The notes under the pieces: generated by a model
Database searches by the model: none
Told to the model about the DNA's origin: nothing
Seen by the model: only the letters and a program-made list of their open reading frames with translations
In this document: in pieces, positions 1 through 8,813 of the stretch
Numbering within the stretch: the stretch's first letter is position 1
How the letters are laid out: each line of letters opens with the position of its first letter
Program-made: the position numbers and the translations under genes
Source of the DNA: Microthrixaceae bacterium
GTDB taxonomy: Bacteria > Actinomycetota > Acidimicrobiia > Acidimicrobiales > Acidimicrobilacustridaceae
Direction of reading: 5' to 3'
Assembly: GCA_947449015.1 (NCBI GenBank)
Contig: CANFQA010000014.1
Span: 1 to 58,311, forward strand
DNA: 58,311 bases

Positions 1-235
1 CAACGGCTGCAGATTGGAACGGCTCGTCAAGCAACTGGTCGATAGAGTTTGCGGGTTCCTCAATGTCCGCTTCTACGACTGAACCATCTTGAGAGATGGG
101 GCTTGGATCGCTCGTCGTCTTCCGCATCGCTGGCTGTGTCCAAACAGCCTGGAGGAAATCTGCAATCGGAACGGTCGCTTGCTTTTCGCCCGCGTCGCTT
201 GATTCGGAATCCGGATCAGGGTTTTGATCAGACAC
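1..235 (-). CDS. N-terminal part of an acidic protein, possibly LCP (LytR-CpsA-Psr) family; runs off the window
   Basis: An open frame starts at a GTG (235-233) that overlaps the nadD stop by 8 nt and stays open to the left edge. The roughly 78 visible residues begin VSDQNPDPDSESSD and are rich in Asp, Glu, Ser and Pro, with no membrane segment or catalytic motif yet. This looks like a disordered cytoplasmic N-terminus. In mycobacteria and streptomycetes a LytR-CpsA-Psr gene often follows nadD, and such proteins commonly begin with a disordered stretch before a membrane anchor. The family suggestion therefore rests on position only. Overlap with nadD implies co-transcription and translational coupling. 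Confidence 0.5.
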   Translation of the reverse strand, partial: MSDQNPDPDSESSDAGEKQATVPIADFLQAVWTQPAMRKTTSDPSPISQDGSVVEADIEEPANSIDQLLDEPFQSAAV

Positions 236-827
236 GGTGAACCGCGTAGAGGTCATGTTCGAGGATGTAGTCGCGCACTGCAGGCGCCAGCACTTCGGAA
301 TTCATGAAGCCCAGTTCGCCCTGTCCACGGAGGTCTCGAGAAGCGATATCGATGCCGGGCCCAACCACGTGCATGACGTTCCAACCGATTGGATCGCTCG
401 TAACTGGCGATCCGGGCCTGTCGACGATCACAAGGGTCGCGAGCGCCGGAAGGTCGTCGGGCCTCATCCATGTCGTGAGCCCTGATGCTGCGTCGGCTCC
501 AACAATCAGGAAGAACTCACTCTCAGGCTCTTGCACTCGCAGCTGCTCGAGCGTCTCAACAGTAAACGAGGGACCTCCACGATCGATCTCAAGAGATGAT
601 GCGCTCACCCCCTTAAGACCAGCGACTGCCATGGTGGTCATTGCCATGCGGTCAGCGGCAGGCGAGACATAGTTGGTTGCAGACTTTTGCCATGGATCAT
701 TAGCGACGACAAGAAGTACTTCGTCCAGATCGAGCGACTCCCGGACGGAGAGGGCGACCGAACTGTGTCCACTATGGGGAGGGTCGAATGTTCCTCCGAA
801 AATTCCTACCCTTCGTCTGTCGCTCAT
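228..827 (-). CDS. nadD: Nicotinate-nucleotide adenylyltransferase
   Basis: Transfers AMP from ATP to nicotinate mononucleotide, giving deamido-NAD in NAD biosynthesis (cytosolic). The N-terminus carries the nucleotidyltransferase signature GIFGGTFDPPHSGH (GGTFDPxHxGH). A mid-protein FFLIVGADAASGL and a C-terminal DIASRDLR that corresponds to the family ISST/SxxIR ATP-binding motif complete the fold. About 199 aa is normal. The frame also offers TTG (833) and GTG (830) directly before the ATG at 827; I chose the ATG. It is the first gene of a minus-strand unit divergent from the sigma-factor gene, and its stop overlaps the next minus-strand gene. Confidence 0.95.
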   Translation of the reverse strand: MSDRRRVGIFGGTFDPPHSGHSSVALSVRESLDLDEVLLVVANDPWQKSATNYVSPAADRMAMTTMAVAGLKGVSASSLEIDRGGPSFTVETLEQLRVQEPESEFFLIVGADAASGLTTWMRPDDLPALATLVIVDRPGSPVTSDPIGWNVMHVVGPGIDIASRDLRGQGELGFMNSEVLAPAVRDYILEHDLYAVHRV

Positions 828-844
828 CACCAAAACATTCTAGG

Positions 845-880
845 CCCCCTTCAGACCGGTTCGGAGGAGGCTGAAGGGGG
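845..880. repeat. Perfect 10-bp inverted repeat between nadD and the sigma-factor gene
   Basis: Arms cccccttcag (845-854) and ctgaaggggg (871-880) are exact reverse complements around a 16-nt spacer. It sits in the divergent intergenic region. There is no T-run on either side, so an operator-type site or mRNA leader hairpin is as likely as a terminator. Confidence 0.5.
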
Positions 881-1020
881 TTCGACCGGCCTCCAACATC
901 TTTAGTGACCGAAGTCACCCATGATTCGGGGAACACTGGCGGCGCTGCGTGCGTTCAAGAACATGCCGGGAGAATTTCGATCTCGGTTCAGCAGTAGAAA
1001 CACTTGATGGAGAGTGGTTT

Positions 1021-1851
1021 ATGAGCGATTCAGTCGGTCAGTACCTCAACGAAATCGGTCTTGTCCCATTGCTCACCGCTCTTGAGGAGCGCGAGTTGGC
1101 CCAGATCATTGAAAAGGGCGTCGAAGCCAATACGCGCATTGAGAACGGCGAACGCACAGTTGAGTTACGCCGCGCGTCACGCGCCGCTGCCTCGGCAAAG
1201 GATCGCTTCATTCGAGCAAATCTCCGGCTCGTCGTCAGCATCGCGCGCCGGTATCCGCTGCCGCCCGGAATGGAACTTCTCGATCTCGTGCAAGAGGGAA
1301 ATATCGGACTTGAGCACGCCGTCGATAAATTCGACTGGCGGAAGGGTTTCAAGTTCTCGACGTATGCCACCTTCTGGATCCGTCAGGCAATCGGCAGAGC
1401 GCTTGACCAGAAAGCAAGTCTCGTGCGCCTCCCAGGTGACCGGTCGGCCAGTTTGCGAGCCGCTCTTCGCCAGGTGGGAGGCAACGGCGACGAGCTTGAT
1501 TCAGAGCATGCCGCCCTTCACCGCCTCACCACGCCTACCTCTCTCGACCGACCAATTGGCGAGGACGACTCGAACCAACTTATCGACCTCATCGCCGATG
1601 GGACCCCGGGACCAGAGCAGGTGGTGATGGAACATCTCGACGGCCAGATGCTCACCGATCTCCTCTCCGTGCTCGACACCAGAGCCCGCTTCGCCGTCGA
1701 ACAGCGGTTCGGCCTTGCAGACGGCCAGAGGCGCTCCTACCGGGAAGTCGGCGACGATCTTGGCGTCACCGCCGAAGCCGCCAGGCGCCTTGTGAAGCGA
1801 GCAGTCTCAACCGTCAAGGAGCATGCTGGAGAGCTGATCGACGCCCAATAA
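1021..1851 (+). CDS. RNA polymerase sigma factor, sigma-70 group 2-like
   Basis: Promoter-recognition subunit of RNA polymerase. From the ATG at 1021 the protein is 276 aa. Region 1.2 is DSVGQYLNEIG. Region 2 spans FIRANLRLVVSIARRY through LLDLVQEGNIGLEHAVDKFD and FSTYATFWIRQAI, the core-binding and -10-recognition part. Region 3 starts near LVRLPGDRSASLR. Region 4 with its helix-turn-helix is RSYREVGDDLGVTAEAARRLVKRA. An upstream in-frame GTG at 949 would add 24 residues without homology. The ATG has a purine-rich ggagag just upstream. Lacking region 1.1 and being short, it fits a SigB/HrdB-like alternative factor rather than the main vegetative sigma. Its regulon cannot be told from here. 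Confidence 0.9.
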   Translation: MSDSVGQYLNEIGLVPLLTALEERELAQIIEKGVEANTRIENGERTVELRRASRAAASAKDRFIRANLRLVVSIARRYPLPPGMELLDLVQEGNIGLEHAVDKFDWRKGFKFSTYATFWIRQAIGRALDQKASLVRLPGDRSASLRAALRQVGGNGDELDSEHAALHRLTTPTSLDRPIGEDDSNQLIDLIADGTPGPEQVVMEHLDGQMLTDLLSVLDTRARFAVEQRFGLADGQRRSYREVGDDLGVTAEAARRLVKRAVSTVKEHAGELIDAQ

Positions 1852-1910
1852 CGGCTGATCAGGAGAATGGCTTTGCGTCCGAGGTGCCGTTTCGGTCAAC
1901 GTAGGCACCC

Positions 1911-3257
1911 GTGAACACTGAATGGTCACCCACTTCTTGGCGGCACTTCCCTGCCGTACAGCAGCCCGAATGGGCTGATCCGCTTGAGCTTGAACGCGTC
2001 GTTGCCCACCTGAGTTCACTTCCGCCTCTCGTCTTTGCAGGTGAGGCGCGGCGTCTCACCACTGATCTCGGTCGTGTGGCCGCCGGCGAAGCCTTCCTTC
2101 TACAAGCCGGAGACTGCGCCGAATCCTTCGACTCGTTCTCCGCTGATTCAATCCGCGACAAGCTCAAGGTCATCCTTCAGATGGCAGTCGTGCTGATGTA
2201 CTCCTCCGGTGTGCCGGTCGTGAAGGTCGGCCGCATCGCCGGTCAGTTCGCAAAGCCTCGGTCGGCTTCTAACGAGACAATCGACGGCGTCACACTCCCG
2301 TCTTTCCGCGGTCACATGGTCAACGACATCGGCTTCGATGCCGAGTCCCGTCGGGCCGATCCGAACAGACTCGTTACCGCCTACCACCAGTCCGCGTCGA
2401 CGTTGAATCTTGTTCGCGCCTTCGCGAAGGGCGGCTTCGGCGATCTTTCTCGGGTACACGCGTGGAACCAACAGTTCGTATCCTCGAGTGCCGAGGGTCA
2501 GCGCTACGAGGAAGTTGCTTCAGGTATCGACCGCACGCTGCGCTTCATGGCTGCCTGCGGCATAAACACCGAGGCAACCCCCCAGTTACACACCGTCGAT
2601 GTCTCTACGAGTCACGAGGCGCTGATTCTCGGCTACGAGGAGGCCCTTACCCGCCAGGATTCACTCACGGGCGACTGGTACGACTGTTCAGCCCACATGC
2701 TGTGGATCGGCGAACGCACACGTCAGCTCGACGGCGCCCATGTCCACTTCCTGTCGGGAGTGCAGAATCCACTCGGATGCAAGGTCGGACCGTCGGTCAC
2801 GCCCGACGATGTCCTCGGCCTCTGCGAGGCGCTCAACCCCGAGCGGATTCCGGGTCGCCTCACCCTCATTAGTCGCATGGGAGCCGAGCACGTCGAAACT
2901 GCGCTTCCACCGTTGTTGCGAGCGGTCAAAGACGCAGGTCATCCCGTGGCCTGGGCCTGTGACCCCATGCATGGAAACACCTTCACCGCCCCCAGCGGTC
3001 GCAAGACCCGCCACTTCGACGCTGTGCTCGCGGAGATCGCAGGATTCTTCAGCGCCCATCGCTCGGTAGGCACGTGGCCCGGTGGGGTCCATATCGAGCT
3101 CACGGGTGAAGACGTCACCGAATGCCTCGGTGGCGCCGAGGAGATCCTCGACGCCGATCTCGATACCCGTTACGAGACCATGTGCGACCCTCGACTCAAT
3201 GGACGTCAATCGCTCGACCTTGCCTTCAGGGTCGCCGAACTGCTTCATCGCCCCTGA
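1911..3257 (+). CDS. aroG: Class II 3-deoxy-7-phosphoheptulonate (DAHP) synthase
   Basis: Condenses phosphoenolpyruvate and erythrose 4-phosphate, the first step of the shikimate pathway. The 448-aa length matches the class II (plant/actinobacterial) type, not the roughly 350-aa class I enzyme. Likely metal ligands by comparison with the Mycobacterium enzyme are the Cys in QAGDCAESF, the His in DPMHGNT, the Glu in HIELTGEDVTEC and the Asp in TMCDPRLNG. KVGRIAGQFAKPRS is the substrate-binding loop. The start is a GTG at 1911, with no better alternative. It lies 59 nt after the sigma-factor stop on the same strand and converges on the CoxE-like gene. Confidence 0.95.
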   Translation: MNTEWSPTSWRHFPAVQQPEWADPLELERVVAHLSSLPPLVFAGEARRLTTDLGRVAAGEAFLLQAGDCAESFDSFSADSIRDKLKVILQMAVVLMYSSGVPVVKVGRIAGQFAKPRSASNETIDGVTLPSFRGHMVNDIGFDAESRRADPNRLVTAYHQSASTLNLVRAFAKGGFGDLSRVHAWNQQFVSSSAEGQRYEEVASGIDRTLRFMAACGINTEATPQLHTVDVSTSHEALILGYEEALTRQDSLTGDWYDCSAHMLWIGERTRQLDGAHVHFLSGVQNPLGCKVGPSVTPDDVLGLCEALNPERIPGRLTLISRMGAEHVETALPPLLRAVKDAGHPVAWACDPMHGNTFTAPSGRKTRHFDAVLAEIAGFFSAHRSVGTWPGGVHIELTGEDVTECLGGAEEILDADLDTRYETMCDPRLNGRQSLDLAFRVAELLHRP

Positions 3258-3300
3258 TCTAAGCCCCTGATATCGGAGCCTGATCTCAGAGCCGGAACGA
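3250..3300. repeat. Degenerate tandem array, 12-13-nt units, over the aroG stop
   Basis: Units at 3250-3261, 3262-3274, 3275-3287 and 3288-3300 share a core like gcccctgatct / gagcctgatctc. The array covers the 3' end of aroG and fills the gap to the convergent gene. It resembles the array after murJ. Confidence 0.4.
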
Positions 3301-3301
3301 A

Positions 3302-4765
3302 CTAGTCGAGGACCTCGACGAACTTCTCGAGTTGGCGGAGATTGCGACATTCGTAGGTGCCATCGCAGTGCACGCCATACTCGCCAACGATGGAATCACC
3401 AGTGTCCCAATAGGCCTTCGGTTCAGGGTTCAACCAGTACACGTGACGTGCTTTCTTGCGCATCTCGCCAACGACCCAAGCCTGCGAGGAGTGGTAATTG
3501 TTCCTCGCATCTCCAAGGATGAGAACCGTGGTCTTTGGGCTGATCTCGCGCCCGTAACGCTCCCAGAAAACCTCGAATGCGTGGCCGTAATCAGAATGAC
3601 CATCAACCCACACAACGTCGGCTTCGGTGTTGACGCGGTGAATCGCCACTGAGATGTCTTCGACCCCTTCGAAGAATTTTGTGACTTCATCGATTCCGTC
3701 GATGAACACGAACGACCTCACTCGTGAGAACTGTCCCGAAATTGCGTAGACCAACTGCAGCGTGAATCGCGCAAACGCAGCGACCGAACCGGAAATGTCG
3801 GCAACGACGAAGATCTCCGGCTTGGCGGGACGCGGATAGCGGAACTTCGGATCCACGGGCACGCCGCCGTAGCTCAGAGAGTGACGAACGGTGTTGCGGA
3901 AGTCGAGTGGACCTTTCCGTCCGTGTCGACGCTTCCGGGCAAGACGAACCGCAAGTTTCCGGGTGAGCGGGTAGATCGCCTTGCGAAGACTCATGAGTTC
4001 CTCGCGGCTGGCGTGCATGAAATCAACGTCTTCGGGAAGCGGCTTGCGCAGCGTCTTGGCCATTGCCTCGACGCCACGGTCGGCCACAAGTCGCCTCCGG
4101 ATCTCAGCCTCGATTTCCTGCTTGAGTCGATCGACGCGCGATTCGAACTCGTCCTTTTCGAGCCGCTCTTCAAGCGGGGTCAGCGGCTCAGGAGACTCCT
4201 CACGCGCCTGCGACATCAACTGCTCGAGCACGTTGTCGAGGTCAAGGTTGCGCAGGGTGCGGTAGAGGTAATAGGTGCCGCCGACCGGTCGACCGGGCTC
4301 CATCCCGGCGTATCGGGTCACTGCTTGGCGGGCGAGCGCTTTCATCATCGCCTCATCGCCCTTCTGGAGGGCTTTGAAGAGCATCTCGGCCATCTGCTCG
4401 GGGGTCAGCGCTTCTCCCCCGCCGCCACCGGTGCCAGCTCCGGCTGCCTCAGGATTGGCCGCGGTGTCGTCATCGTCGAGTTCGAGAGGCTCATCGGATC
4501 CGCCAAGGGCATATCCCGGTCCACGCAGTGAGAAATAGACCTCGAACACTGTCTCGAACGCCCGCCAGTGTGCGTTGTTCTTCACCAGCGTGGCGGCAAG
4601 GGCGTACTTGAACGCGTTTCTATCCTCGATCGGGATATGAATGATTGCCTGCATGGCGTCGAGGTTTTCGGTGAGGCTCACCGGGAGACCAGCAGCACGC
4701 AGTTCGACAATGAACCCGGTGAGAAGGTCAAGCATCGAGCCGTCGGACGACATCGTGGCAGTCAT
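3302..4765 (-). CDS. VWA domain protein, CoxE-like
   Basis: A 487-aa protein with a C-terminal von Willebrand A domain. The metal-ion-dependent adhesion site begins VADISGSVAAF (D323, S325, S327). The N-terminal 80 residues look like the CoxE family, followed by an acidic/Gly linker at about 90-120 and a charged helical region (190-290). CoxE-like proteins pair with MoxR/CoxD AAA+ ATPases and act as metal-centre insertion or remodelling partners in known cases such as CO dehydrogenase maturation. The MoxR gene lies 7 nt upstream on the same strand, so the two form a unit. No cox structural genes are present here, so the client protein is unknown. Confidence 0.85.
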   Translation of the reverse strand: MTATMSSDGSMLDLLTGFIVELRAAGLPVSLTENLDAMQAIIHIPIEDRNAFKYALAATLVKNNAHWRAFETVFEVYFSLRGPGYALGGSDEPLELDDDDTAANPEAAGAGTGGGGGEALTPEQMAEMLFKALQKGDEAMMKALARQAVTRYAGMEPGRPVGGTYYLYRTLRNLDLDNVLEQLMSQAREESPEPLTPLEERLEKDEFESRVDRLKQEIEAEIRRRLVADRGVEAMAKTLRKPLPEDVDFMHASREELMSLRKAIYPLTRKLAVRLARKRRHGRKGPLDFRNTVRHSLSYGGVPVDPKFRYPRPAKPEIFVVADISGSVAAFARFTLQLVYAISGQFSRVRSFVFIDGIDEVTKFFEGVEDISVAIHRVNTEADVVWVDGHSDYGHAFEVFWERYGREISPKTTVLILGDARNNYHSSQAWVVGEMRKKARHVYWLNPEPKAYWDTGDSIVGEYGVHCDGTYECRNLRQLEKFVEVLD

Positions 4766-4772
4766 CAGCGAA

Positions 4773-5675
4773 TCACGAGGTGCGCGGAACGCCGGGACGA
4801 CGCTGGGTGGTGTCAGCGGAAAGTTCTTTCGTGGCTCGGGTTATGTCGCTCTGATACTTCAGAAGAATATTCAGCGTCTCGATTGCATCTGCTTCGGTGA
4901 TCGAATCGACACCAAGCATGAGCAATGTGCGAGCCCAATCAATGGTCTCCGAGACTGAAGGCGACTTCTTGAGCTCAAGTTGTCGGATCGATCGAACAAT
5001 TCGAGTGACCTGATCAGCCAAGCTGTCGGTGATCTCAGGCACTCTGGTGAGAACGATCTCCTTCTCACGCTCCATGTCGGGATAGTCGATATGGAGGAAA
5101 AGGCAACGACGCTTCAAAGCCTCAGAGAGCTCGCGGGTGTTGTTCGAGGTAAGGAACACCATAGGAATTTGTTTCGCCGTGATGGTGCCGAGTTCAGGGA
5201 TCGAAACCTGATAATCGGAAAGAATCTCGAGGAGCAGAGCCTCGGTCTCAATCTCGACACGATCAACCTCGTCGATGAGCAACACAACCGGGTCATCGGA
5301 TCGGATTGCCTCGAGCAGCGGTCGGGTGAGGAGAAACTCATCGGAGAAGATGTCGGTCTCGATGTCCTCCCAGGTCGACTCATTGTTTCGTTCGGCTTGG
5401 ATGCGAAGAAGTTGCTTCTTGTAGTTCCACTCGTACAGCGCCTTGGATTCGTCCAACCCCTCGTAACACTGGAGACGGATGAGGCGGGCACCGAGGATTT
5501 CAGCCACCGACTTCGCCAACTGTGTCTTGCCAGTACCGGCTGGACCTTCGACCAAGATCGGCTTCCCGAGTCGGTCAGCAAGGAAAACCACACCGGCAAT
5601 CGCATCGTCGGAGAGGTAGTCGACGTCGCGGAGTCGGGCACGGACGGAAGTGGGTGACTCGAATCGGAAATCCAT
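4773..5675 (-). CDS. MoxR-family AAA+ ATPase (CoxD-like)
   Basis: About 300 aa from the ATG at 5675 (MDFRFESPTS). The Walker A motif GPAGTGKT is at 44-51, the Walker B VLLIDE at about 131-136, and an arginine-rich sensor region follows (ALKRRCLFLHIDYP). MoxR ATPases act as chaperone-like remodelers with VWA partners, and the adjacent downstream gene encodes one. The frame continues upstream to 5777, overlapping proA, and also has an ATG at 5696. I chose 5675 because family homology begins there and it leaves a 76-nt gap after proA. Confidence 0.88.
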   Translation of the reverse strand: MDFRFESPTSVRARLRDVDYLSDDAIAGVVFLADRLGKPILVEGPAGTGKTQLAKSVAEILGARLIRLQCYEGLDESKALYEWNYKKQLLRIQAERNNESTWEDIETDIFSDEFLLTRPLLEAIRSDDPVVLLIDEVDRVEIETEALLLEILSDYQVSIPELGTITAKQIPMVFLTSNNTRELSEALKRRCLFLHIDYPDMEREKEIVLTRVPEITDSLADQVTRIVRSIRQLELKKSPSVSETIDWARTLLMLGVDSITEADAIETLNILLKYQSDITRATKELSADTTQRRPGVPRTS

Positions 5676-5751
5676 TCGGTGGAACTTATCCCGCATCGGC
5701 GGACTGGCCCGATTCGGCGGCCCACAGACCGGAATCGGCAGCGGACCAGGC

Positions 5752-7059
5752 TCAGCCCCGAGTCTGACCATCTCCACGCACGATGAACTTCACGCAGGTC
5801 AGCTCACGCAGGCCCATCGGTCCGCGGGCATGAAGTTTCTGGGTGGAGATACCGATTTCGGCACCGAAGCCGAACTCCTCGCCGTCGACGAATCGGGTCG
5901 AGGCATTGACCAGAACCGCAGCAGCATCGACTTCAGCAGTGAAGCGGTCAGCCGTGGCCAGAGAGCGAGTAACGATGGCCTCGGAGTGCCCAGATCCGTA
6001 GGTGGCGATGTGATCGATGGCCTCATCAAGACCGCTGACGATTTTGACTGCCAAGCGGAGATCAAGGAATTCAGTGCTCCATGCCGCTTCATCGGCCGGA
6101 GTTGCCCCGGGAAGAAGTGCGGCGGCGAGGGGGTCAGCGATGAGCTCAACTCCTTCGAGGGCCTTTGCCGCGAGAGGCAGAAAGGCTTCGGCGACAGAGG
6201 CATGGACAAGCAATGTCTCAGCGGCGTTGCACACCGACGGCCGTTGGGTTTTGGCGTTGACAATGATGGCGACTGCCATCGCAAGATCGGCTTCGGCGTC
6301 GACATAGACGTGGCAGTTGCCGTCACCATCAATGACGTACGGAACGGTTGCGTTGTCGAGGATTGACCGGATGAGCGAGGGGCCGCCGCGCGGAATCAAA
6401 CAGTCGACGTAGGCACGCTGGCGCATGAACTCAACCGCAGCCTCGCGGCTCACGTCCTCGACAAGGATGACGGAATCGGCGGGGAGACCAACCGAAGCGA
6501 TCGCTTCGCGCAGGATTGATGCGATGACAATATTGGAGCGAATGGCCCCCGAAGAACCGCGTAGAAAAGCTGCGTTGCCTGATTTCAGGCAAAGACCTGC
6601 AGCGTCAGAGGTCACGTTGGGACGGTTCTCGTAAATGATCGCCACAACCCCGAGAGGGACCCTGACCCGCGTGATGCGAAGCCCGTTGGGCCGAACCCAA
6701 CCGTCAAGCACCTCACCAACCGGATCGGGAAGATCAGCGACCTGCCGCAACCCTGCAGCCATCGAAGCCACCCGATCAGCATTCAGACGAAGACGATCAA
6801 TCACAGTGGCCGAGACACCTTCAGACTCTGCCGCGGCAACATCAGCAGCGTTCGCGGCAAGCACCTCGTCGGTTCTTGCCACCAGCAGTGCGGCGCTGGC
6901 ACGCAACGCGTCGTTCTTCTGGGAGGTCGGGGCATTTGCGAGCACTCTCGATGCCGCTTTTGCTCGGCGGCCGAGATCCGCTATTTGGGCGCCCATGGAA
7001 CCTGGGGCGGAGGTCTCGCCCGTCGAGGCATCAGTATTCGGCAGAGTTGTCACGGTCAT
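5752..7059 (-). CDS. proA: Gamma-glutamyl phosphate reductase
   Basis: NADPH-dependent reduction of gamma-glutamyl phosphate to glutamate semialdehyde, the second step of proline synthesis. The 435-aa length is normal. The family features VPLGVVAIIYENRPNVTSD, FLRGSSGAI and the catalytic-Cys segment NAKTQRPSVCNAAET are clear. The N-terminal 20 residues (Ser/Thr-rich) may be dispensable; a second Met at residue 22 is an alternative start. proB lies on the same strand but is separated by murJ on the opposite strand, so the usual proBA pair is split. Confidence 0.96.
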   Translation of the reverse strand: MTVTTLPNTDASTGETSAPGSMGAQIADLGRRAKAASRVLANAPTSQKNDALRASAALLVARTDEVLAANAADVAAAESEGVSATVIDRLRLNADRVASMAAGLRQVADLPDPVGEVLDGWVRPNGLRITRVRVPLGVVAIIYENRPNVTSDAAGLCLKSGNAAFLRGSSGAIRSNIVIASILREAIASVGLPADSVILVEDVSREAAVEFMRQRAYVDCLIPRGGPSLIRSILDNATVPYVIDGDGNCHVYVDAEADLAMAVAIIVNAKTQRPSVCNAAETLLVHASVAEAFLPLAAKALEGVELIADPLAAALLPGATPADEAAWSTEFLDLRLAVKIVSGLDEAIDHIATYGSGHSEAIVTRSLATADRFTAEVDAAAVLVNASTRFVDGEEFGFGAEIGISTQKLHARGPMGLRELTCVKFIVRGDGQTRG

Positions 7060-7097
7060 AGGGTAATCCGATCACTGCTCCAAGGACCGCTGAGCTG

Positions 7098-8714
7098 GTG
7101 CAACAGCGCACTACCGTTGGGGTGATGAGCCGACCCGCCGACGAGTCGGCTGCGCCGAGGAGCGAACGTCAGTTGCTGCGCTCAAGCGGCATCGTGGCGA
7201 TCGGCACCGGCCTCAGCAGAATCACGGGCTTCATCCGCGTGGCTGTCATGGCGTATGCCATCGGTGCCACCGCTCTCGCCGAGGCCTACAACTTGGCAAA
7301 CAACACGCCGAACCTTCTTTACGACCTCGTTCTCGGCGGAATCCTCTCCGCCACACTCGTGCCGGTCATCGTCGAGTACATGAACCGCGATGACGACGAG
7401 GCCATCAACGCTGTCGCCACCGTCATCTTTCTTGTGCTTCTTGCTGCGACCGCGGCTTCGATCGCCATGGCGCCGTTCATCATCGGACTATTCAACCTGA
7501 GTGCCTCCGCAGGTCAGGCAAAGACCCAAGCACTCGTCGCAGTGCCGCTGCTGATGCTGTTTCTCCCCCAGATTTTGTTCTACGGGCTGTCGAGTCTCGG
7601 CACTGCACTTCTCAATGCTCGACGCTCATTCGCTGTGCCGGCATTTGCTCCGGTGCTGAACAATCTCATCGTCATCGCACTCTTCCTCGCCCTTCCTCGC
7701 GTTGCCGGAGGTCACTCCCCCAGTTTCGACCAGGTCGCCCACGACAACGTTCTGCTCGCTTACATCGGTGCCGGGACAACTCTGGGCATCGTGGCGATGA
7801 CAGCGGTGCTCTGGCCGGCAATGCGGGCCGCGGGCATCCGACTGCGGTGGAGGTTCCATCCTCGCCACCCAGCGGTCCGCGAGATCGGTCGACTTTCGGG
7901 CTGGACCCTTGGATATGTGATCAGCAACCTGCTGGCGTATGTGGTCATCCAGACGCTGGCCAACGGTGTCGACGGAGTCACTGAATACGCCTACGCCTAC
8001 ATCTTCTTCCAATTGCCCTATGGGCTCTGGACAGTGTCGGTGATGACCGCCTACACCCCGGAGATGGCGAGTGCCTGGGCGCGGGGTGAACTGGATGAAC
8101 TGCGTGATCGATTCACCTCCGGATTCCGACTGCTTCCGATTGTCATCCTGCCGCTCACCGTCGGGCTTGCAGCGCTTGCCCATCCGGTCATTTCGGTAGT
8201 CCTTGAGCACGGGCGTTTCGATGCCGGATCAGCAGATCTCACCGCGAGAACGCTCATCGCATTCGCCGTCGGACTCCCTGCGTTTTCGCTCTACCTCTAC
8301 GCAATGCGCGGCTTTTACGCTCTGCGGGATACCCGCACCCCGTTTCTCATCAATGTCGGAGAGAACCTCGCCAATGTGGTGTTTGGGGTTCTTCTGCTCG
8401 ATCGGTTTGGTGTTGTTGGCCTGGCCGCGTCCTTTTCGATTGCCTATGCGCTGTTCTGCGTTGTTGCGCTCGTAATCCTCCAACGCCGAGTTGGGCGCAT
8501 TTTCGACTCGCGAACGATCCGCAGTGTGGCGAAGCAGGCAACAGCGGCGCTGGCGATGATCACTGTGGTGGTGATTGGCGATCTGCTTCTACCGCTGAAC
8601 GCCATTGCTCAGCTGCTCGTCGTTGGATCAGCTGGACTCACGACCTACGTCATTGCTCTTCTGCTGTTGCGATCAGAGGAAACGAACCAAGTCATCGCTC
8701 GCATCCGGCGCTGA
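7098..8714 (+). CDS. murJ: Lipid II flippase MurJ/MviN
   Basis: Polytopic membrane protein that flips lipid II to the outer face for peptidoglycan synthesis. Up to 538 aa, with about 14 hydrophobic segments and the MurJ-typical start LLRSSGIVAIGTGLSRITGFIRV, where Arg residues line the cavity, followed by AEAYNLANNTPNLLYDLVLGG. No C-terminal kinase-like extension, unlike mycobacterial MviN. The GTG at 7098 has an aagga about 11 nt upstream; an ATG at 7125 is the alternative start. It is inserted on the plus strand between proA and proB. Confidence 0.92.
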   Translation: MQQRTTVGVMSRPADESAAPRSERQLLRSSGIVAIGTGLSRITGFIRVAVMAYAIGATALAEAYNLANNTPNLLYDLVLGGILSATLVPVIVEYMNRDDDEAINAVATVIFLVLLAATAASIAMAPFIIGLFNLSASAGQAKTQALVAVPLLMLFLPQILFYGLSSLGTALLNARRSFAVPAFAPVLNNLIVIALFLALPRVAGGHSPSFDQVAHDNVLLAYIGAGTTLGIVAMTAVLWPAMRAAGIRLRWRFHPRHPAVREIGRLSGWTLGYVISNLLAYVVIQTLANGVDGVTEYAYAYIFFQLPYGLWTVSVMTAYTPEMASAWARGELDELRDRFTSGFRLLPIVILPLTVGLAALAHPVISVVLEHGRFDAGSADLTARTLIAFAVGLPAFSLYLYAMRGFYALRDTRTPFLINVGENLANVVFGVLLLDRFGVVGLAASFSIAYALFCVVALVILQRRVGRIFDSRTIRSVAKQATAALAMITVVVIGDLLLPLNAIAQLLVVGSAGLTTYVIALLLLRSEETNQVIARIRR

Positions 8715-8771
8715 TCGCTAGAACCGATCTCTAGAACCAATCACTGACGCCGATCTCTGGTGCCGATCTCT
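8707..8771. repeat. Five degenerate 13-bp tandem units after murJ
   Basis: Units at 8707-8719, 8720-8732, 8733-8745, 8746-8758 and 8759-8771 follow the pattern nnnnccgatctct (for example agaaccgatctct and ggtgccgatctct). The first unit lies in the last codons of murJ, the rest in the convergent gap to proB. Confidence 0.55.
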
Positions 8772-8813
8772 GGCACAGAGAACTCCAATGGTTATTCGAA
8801 CGACGCCATCGCT

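Noticed and set aside
3302-5675. CO dehydrogenase operon
   Set aside because: Only the MoxR and VWA partners are present; no coxL, coxM or coxS sequence is found in the window.
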